Of a stretch of 64,000 bases of DNA, positions 59,204 through 64,000 are shown in pieces. Source of the stretch: a virus; IMG/VR virus record IMGVR_UViG_3300040856_002888, positions 53,598 through 117,597 of that record; one strand, 5' to 3'. The translations under genes and the position numbers were made by a program. The notes beneath the pieces are model-generated. The model worked only from the letters and a program-made list of their open reading frames with translations. It did not search any database and was not told where the DNA came from. Every line of letters begins with the position of its first letter. Positions within the stretch are counted from its first letter, which is position 1.

Positions 59204-62200
59204 ATGGCTTTCCAAGAAGTTAACATTGGTGTAGAAGGAAACGACGGCACTGGTGATAGTATTAGACAATCATTTAGAAAAGTAAATGAAAATTTTAATG
59301 AATTATATGCTGTTTTCAACTTAGGCGGTAGAATTACATTTAAAGATCTAGACGACACTGCTACAGTCTATCAACCAAATTCTGTCTTCTTAGTAAATTC
59401 AAGCGGTCTTTTTATCGACAATGCTGTTCTTGATACAACTTATGTAACTGACGAAAATGGAAACCAAAGAGGATCAATAAACTTTCAGTATGAAGACGGA
59501 TATGTAACAACAGAAACCAATCCAGAAACAGGTGCAGACGAACAGGTTTACAATCCTGGAAAAATTATTATTTCTGCAGGATTTACAAGGGTTGCAGACG
59601 ACACTACTCCTAAACTCGGAGGACCATTAAGTGGACAAAATTTTGTAGTAGCTGGAGTACGAGTTCCATTAACAAACGACGACGAAGACTTACTTGCATT
59701 AAATGGCGTAAACGATAAAAATTATACAGTTGATAATGCAGTTATAACAAAAGGCTATGCGGACCAAAGATATATCACAACAGATATTCCAATTTCAATA
59801 ACAGACGAACCAGACGGAGTCTTACATTATACCTGGAGGATTTATGATTATATAAGCACACCCGGGGCAACTCAGTCTGCTCTTTATATCCTTTCACACT
59901 ACTTACCAGATCAAACAGAAAGTGTAACAGGACATGGGTTAACTGCTTCGTCAAATGGTTTAGAAGTAAAATTTGCCGGTAGACTCCATACTCCACAGGC
60001 ACTAGTTGGTGTTGAAAATTTATACATTAGAGTAGTAGATCCTTACCATTTATGGCTTTTTACAGATAAAGACTTTGCAAAATCACAAGATCCCAACGAA
60101 GCAGAAGCTAATAAAATAGATTTAACACAAGCTTCAGTAGAATTCAACGGAGAACCTGACACTCATACAATAACCTTAGCCACATTAGATCTTACGTTGG
60201 AAGGTTATTTTTTATCAGATCAAGCTGTGCCACGAAAATCTCTTGTGCTAAGGAACGGAGATACTATGACAGGAAAATTATTCCTATCAGATCATCCCGG
60301 AGATTTAGCAGGAAGCGGTACTCCTAATGGAGCAGAAGATTTACAAGCTGCGACCAAATTATATGTAGATCAAGGTGCAGCATACAGTTCGCCAGAAGTC
60401 CTGTTTGTTAGCACCGATGGCGATGATAACATGAAAGGCGTTCCTTTGGGTAAAGAAGGAACAGCGGCAGCATATGCTTTTAGAACAATTGGTGCGGCTG
60501 CAGCCAGGGCAAATGAATTAATACGAACTGCTCCGTCAACACCTGGACCATACATTCAAAAGCTTACATACACAACAAATAATGATGTTTTTGACGGAAC
60601 TGTACTAGGGTTTAATATAGAAGAAGGAGAAGAAGAAGGAGGTTATGCTTACAAAGCTAGAACATTATTAAGCCTGAATAGGACCTATATTCAAAAAGAA
60701 ACTATTGCCTGGATTAATGATACATTTCCAGAATTTTCTTATGATGCAGATTACTGTGAAAGAGACATAGGTCTATTAGTCGATGCCATTGTATTTGATA
60801 TATATAGAAAAATTGGAACAAACACGTTAACAAAGCAAGCTGCCGAAAGATACTTTAGTTCAGTAAGCGGTAGGAGAGCAGTTACAATACAGTTAAACGA
60901 AACCAATTCTGCTATACAATTTGCAAAAGAATTAAGCACTGATATACTACTAAAGCAATTATCTAATGCAGCAATTTTTTCTTCAATAAGCCAAGATGCA
61001 TCGTGCTCTATAATTTTTGATGGCGGATTGCCTGAGATTTATAACGACGGTGATTTAATAACCCTAAAGGATATACCTTTATCTGAATCATTGTCTTTCA
61101 TGAATGGCAAAACTTTCTATATCAAATTTACTAATGCAGAAAGAGACACTATACTTCTTTTCGAAGATTCTGCCCTAAATACTCCTTTTGATACGAGCAC
61201 ATACGATGCCTATGGAGGTAATGCAATTGCTACAATTGGTAAAGTATATCAAAAAGATTACAGTCAGCAAATCCCAGACACAATTGATCAAGCAGAGATT
61301 GCAGAACAAACAGCAGTTACTAGCCTATGGACATTGATTCAAACTATAATTACCAAAGGTATAGATTATCCCTTAATCGAAGATACCAATTACGGAAGAC
61401 CATATAGATTATATGTTAGCAATGGTGGAGAAGGCTATTTAAATCAGACAAGCGATACAAACTCCGATGCTTTACCAGGTAAAGTTGTAAGAGGAACAAG
61501 ATCAAGAGCAATAGGCCGCATAATCCGATTTGTTAATAATGATTCTGATAGCGGATTTGGCACAGATCTTACAAGATTTGATTTAAATCTTTTATCAGCT
61601 AGTCATTTTGAAGAAGGGGAACCGTTAGAATATGCAAATTATATCAAATTAAAAGAAGTTGTTATAAGAATAGAAGCAGGAAATTACTACGAAGACTATC
61701 CAATAAAAGTAGCAAATAATGTATCAATAAAAGGTGACGAATTTAGAAGAGTAATAGTTCAGCCTAAACAAGAAGAAGAGTCACACGTAGCTCGGATATC
61801 ACAAAGTAAATGGGCAAATACTTATTTTTATAGAGATGCAGAATTCGACGGTTTATCAATTACAGAAAACGGCACAAGTAAATTTTACAATCAAATACAA
61901 GATCCTAACACAGATCCTGATACATATCAGGGATGGTTTGGATATCACTACTTAGTTGATCCTTCAAAGCCTATTAACATAGACGATGCTGGGGCAATTG
62001 TTGTTGTGAATCCTAGCGGTAATTTCCACGCAGCAGATATATTAGAAAAAAACAGAGAATTTTTGCAATCAGAAACGGTAGCATGGATTAACTTTAATGT
62101 TGCAGCAGACAATGGTACATTTCCTACTAACTTTACCTATAATCAAGAAAAATGTTCAAGAGATGTAGGATTAATTATCAAAGCACTGGCACATGATTTT

Positions 62201-64000
62201 GAATATGGTGGAAGAGAAAAATCATTAGAAATACAAGGTTCTTATAACGGAAGTGGATATCCCGAATCTGTGAACGTCCTTGAAGATAATACCGGTCAAA
62301 TAGCTGCAACTCTAATTGCTATGGAGTTTATAAAAACAAGAGCAACAACACTCTTACAAGGAAATAGTTTTTCGTCTGCTGATATTTACGGTGATGTATT
62401 ACCTTTTGAAATATTAGACAGCACAGGTAATTTAATCCAGGGCGAAACAGGCACAGTTGCTACCATTGGCAATTTAATAGATCTTATTAAATTTGGGTTT
62501 GATACTGATTACAATCCGCCAAAGAGAACAGACGAAATGGATGTTTTCTTATTAGGTGATACAACTATTATTAGAAACCTTACCACCAGAGGTCATGGTG
62601 GATTTATGTGTGTATTAGATCCAGATGGGCAAATACTTACAAAATCTCCCTATACGCAAACAGCATCAAGTTTCAGTAAAAGCATAAATGCACAAACATT
62701 TTCAGGTGGAATGTTTGTAGATGCATATGTTGGGAATTTGCCAGCACGGATTTTAAATGAAAACGATCCTGCGATTGATGTTTCGGGTTATGTACAAAAT
62801 GACCCTTTCATCCTACCTATAATAAGCGACGATTCAGCGGATGGCGAAAAACAAGGATTAAGAATACGTGAACCACAACTACCCTGTCCTTTTTACAAAG
62901 ATGGAATCAGATATCAAGTAAATGCTATTAGCGATTACAATCAAGCATCTGGCTTTGCATTAATATATCTAGACCGGACCAGTGGTCCAGAAAACCCTGC
63001 AGATCCTGATGGGCCGCATTTAGGATTTAATACTGCAATACCTGTAGAAGGTATCAATATTTTCTTACAAACTGCAGGTAATAGATCGTTACTAGGAAAC
63101 GACTTTACACAGGTAAACGATTTAGGCTATGGTTTAGTAGTTACAAATGGTGCATTCTCTGAAATGGTATCCATGTTTACATATTATTGCCATGCTGCAT
63201 ACTATTCGTGCAACGGAGGCGAAATACGCTCATTAAACGGATCAAACGGATATGGTAATTTTGCTCTTGTCTCAGAAGGAGCAGATCCAAATGAAATTCC
63301 AGATCGTGTAACCCTAGATAGAACTATGACTAGACCTGCAACAGTTTTTGTAGGTACTGCAGTTGATGCTTCAAACAATCCTACGACTGCATATACAGCA
63401 AATTTTGAAGAAAGTTTTGTTGTTGTTTATAATCTAATAGATCCTCCGCAACCAGACAGTATAATAACTATAGATCATGCTGGCACAACAGGAATTCTTA
63501 ATTATAGAATTGCAGCAGTAAGCAGTTTAAGTAGCCTTGTAGGCGACTATGCTCCTGGTACAATTAATGCTGTTGACCCTGTAAATGCAAATGTCATAAT
63601 TAGAGATAAGACACTATACAGATTAGAATTAAGAGCAGACGATGTAATCCAAACTGATTACTTTGGTATTTTGCAAACAGCATTAACCCATGGCACACAG
63701 ATTGAATATCGAGATAATATTGATATCACGTTTAACAATGTAGCTATACCAACTAAATTAGTCACAAGACCAAGCACAGCCATAAACATGGACGAAAGCA
63801 GTGACACAACATATAGAAGTTTAGACTTTCAAACAGAAGATCCTTTCGGCACTCCATTAAGCTCAGAACTTATTTTGACATTTGCTCAAGCTGCTGTCGC
63901 TCCATTCAACACACCAGATGCAGTTATTAGCAACCAGGCAGGAGCTACTGCCCTTGTTTTAGAATCAAATTCCTTAGATCAAAACATTGTAAAAGTTTAC
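59204..64000 (+). CDS. Very long virion structural protein, 3' end outside window
   Basis: Open from ATG 59204 (ATAGGAGAAAT ribosome binding site) to the last base, at least 1,599 codons. The N-terminus (GVEGNDGTGDSIRQSFRKVNENFNELYAVF) is the motif that starts many long marine-phage virion and fibre proteins. Near residue 395 comes VSTDGDDNMKGVPLGKEGTA, a block seen in large structural proteins of T4-like cyanophages. Further on are WINDTFPEFSYDADYCERDIG and a similar ARDVGLIIKALAHDF-type segment near residue 985, showing internal repetition. Likely a long tail fibre or baseplate-attached protein; enzyme domains not recognised. Confidence 0.85.
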   Translation, partial: MAFQEVNIGVEGNDGTGDSIRQSFRKVNENFNELYAVFNLGGRITFKDLDDTATVYQPNSVFLVNSSGLFIDNAVLDTTYVTDENGNQRGSINFQYEDGYVTTETNPETGADEQVYNPGKIIISAGFTRVADDTTPKLGGPLSGQNFVVAGVRVPLTNDDEDLLALNGVNDKNYTVDNAVITKGYADQRYITTDIPISITDEPDGVLHYTWRIYDYISTPGATQSALYILSHYLPDQTESVTGHGLTASSNGLEVKFAGRLHTPQALVGVENLYIRVVDPYHLWLFTDKDFAKSQDPNEAEANKIDLTQASVEFNGEPDTHTITLATLDLTLEGYFLSDQAVPRKSLVLRNGDTMTGKLFLSDHPGDLAGSGTPNGAEDLQAATKLYVDQGAAYSSPEVLFVSTDGDDNMKGVPLGKEGTAAAYAFRTIGAAAARANELIRTAPSTPGPYIQKLTYTTNNDVFDGTVLGFNIEEGEEEGGYAYKARTLLSLNRTYIQKETIAWINDTFPEFSYDADYCERDIGLLVDAIVFDIYRKIGTNTLTKQAAERYFSSVSGRRAVTIQLNETNSAIQFAKELSTDILLKQLSNAAIFSSISQDASCSIIFDGGLPEIYNDGDLITLKDIPLSESLSFMNGKTFYIKFTNAERDTILLFEDSALNTPFDTSTYDAYGGNAIATIGKVYQKDYSQQIPDTIDQAEIAEQTAVTSLWTLIQTIITKGIDYPLIEDTNYGRPYRLYVSNGGEGYLNQTSDTNSDALPGKVVRGTRSRAIGRIIRFVNNDSDSGFGTDLTRFDLNLLSASHFEEGEPLEYANYIKLKEVVIRIEAGNYYEDYPIKVANNVSIKGDEFRRVIVQPKQEEESHVARISQSKWANTYFYRDAEFDGLSITENGTSKFYNQIQDPNTDPDTYQGWFGYHYLVDPSKPINIDDAGAIVVVNPSGNFHAADILEKNREFLQSETVAWINFNVAADNGTFPTNFTYNQEKCSRDVGLIIKALAHDFEYGGREKSLEIQGSYNGSGYPESVNVLEDNTGQIAATLIAMEFIKTRATTLLQGNSFSSADIYGDVLPFEILDSTGNLIQGETGTVATIGNLIDLIKFGFDTDYNPPKRTDEMDVFLLGDTTIIRNLTTRGHGGFMCVLDPDGQILTKSPYTQTASSFSKSINAQTFSGGMFVDAYVGNLPARILNENDPAIDVSGYVQNDPFILPIISDDSADGEKQGLRIREPQLPCPFYKDGIRYQVNAISDYNQASGFALIYLDRTSGPENPADPDGPHLGFNTAIPVEGINIFLQTAGNRSLLGNDFTQVNDLGYGLVVTNGAFSEMVSMFTYYCHAAYYSCNGGEIRSLNGSNGYGNFALVSEGADPNEIPDRVTLDRTMTRPATVFVGTAVDASNNPTTAYTANFEESFVVVYNLIDPPQPDSIITIDHAGTTGILNYRIAAVSSLSSLVGDYAPGTINAVDPVNANVIIRDKTLYRLELRADDVIQTDYFGILQTALTHGTQIEYRDNIDITFNNVAIPTKLVTRPSTAINMDESSDTTYRSLDFQTEDPFGTPLSSELILTFAQAAVAPFNTPDAVISNQAGATALVLESNSLDQNIVKVY

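Overview
The window is a 64 kb, AT-rich, gene-dense segment from the interior of a large tailed-phage genome, most likely a marine T4-like myovirus. Almost every gene lies on the + strand, with short gaps or ATGA-type overlaps; only one small gene is clearly on the - strand. Phage identity rests on tail-fibre and virion proteins at both ends, a PAAR spike tip, peptidoglycan-active proteins, NATAAATA motifs like the late promoters of T4-type phages, phage-type short conserved proteins (DUF3310, an SH3-fold protein, a Sm-like protein, several 2OG-Fe(II) oxygenases) and the lack of core bacterial operons. A circularly permuted (two-piece) tmRNA of the alphaproteobacterial type, a bS21 ribosomal protein and an ho1-pcyX bilin cassette point to a host such as SAR11 or another marine alphaproteobacterium. 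The host is an inference; a cyanobacterial host cannot be excluded.

Layout. 0-4 kb: a low-complexity protein that appears to be joined to the next reading frame by a programmed -1 frameshift, a Nfu Fe-S scaffold, a PD-(D/E)XK nuclease and a beta-helix tail fibre. 4-8 kb: class I ribonucleotide reductase NrdA/NrdB with glutaredoxin, then small proteins (Sm-like, histone Hc1-like, PAAR, a basic peptide, a 9-Cys metallothionein-like peptide). 8.8-9.1 kb: permuted tmRNA. 9.1-16 kb: peptidoglycan-binding protein, SleB-type hydrolase, four consecutive lipoproteins including a polysaccharide-lyase-like one, a membrane coiled-coil protein, bS21 and an oxygenase. 16-26 kb: DnaK and Hsp20 behind the same structured leader, ClpS, heme oxygenase, PcyX-like bilin reductase, a possible internal virion protein, redox proteins, a SprT-like protease and ClpP. 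27 kb: tRNA-Thr(UGU). 27-38 kb: pyrB, asnA-like, purF, purB, purE, purD, purS, an SGNH-like gene, purL, purQ, a GIY-YIG nuclease and pyrF. 38-44 kb: small phage proteins and a PiT-type phosphate permease. 44-47 kb: purC, a pyrD-like gene and purM. 47-51.6 kb: small genes, a HAD phosphatase, a sugar epimerase and a B12-binding radical SAM protein. 51.7-64 kb: conserved phage proteins, a fibre-like protein, QueD, a glycosyltransferase, the UvsE repair endonuclease, an amidoligase, an A-type Fe-S carrier and a very long virion protein that runs off the end.

How the genes fit together. The main theme is takeover of nucleotide supply: most of de novo IMP synthesis (PurF, D, S/L/Q, M, E, C, B; no PurN/T, PurK or PurH seen), three UMP-pathway enzymes (PyrB, PyrD-like, PyrF), ribonucleotide reduction and phosphate uptake. 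The second theme is protein synthesis and quality control: bS21, tmRNA, DnaK, Hsp20, ClpS and ClpP. The third is redox, Fe-S and tetrapyrrole chemistry: Nfu, A-type carrier, two glutaredoxins, a peroxiredoxin, heme oxygenase plus bilin reductase, and four likely 2OG-Fe(II) oxygenases. All functions are assigned by reading motifs and family resemblance by eye; no database search was run.
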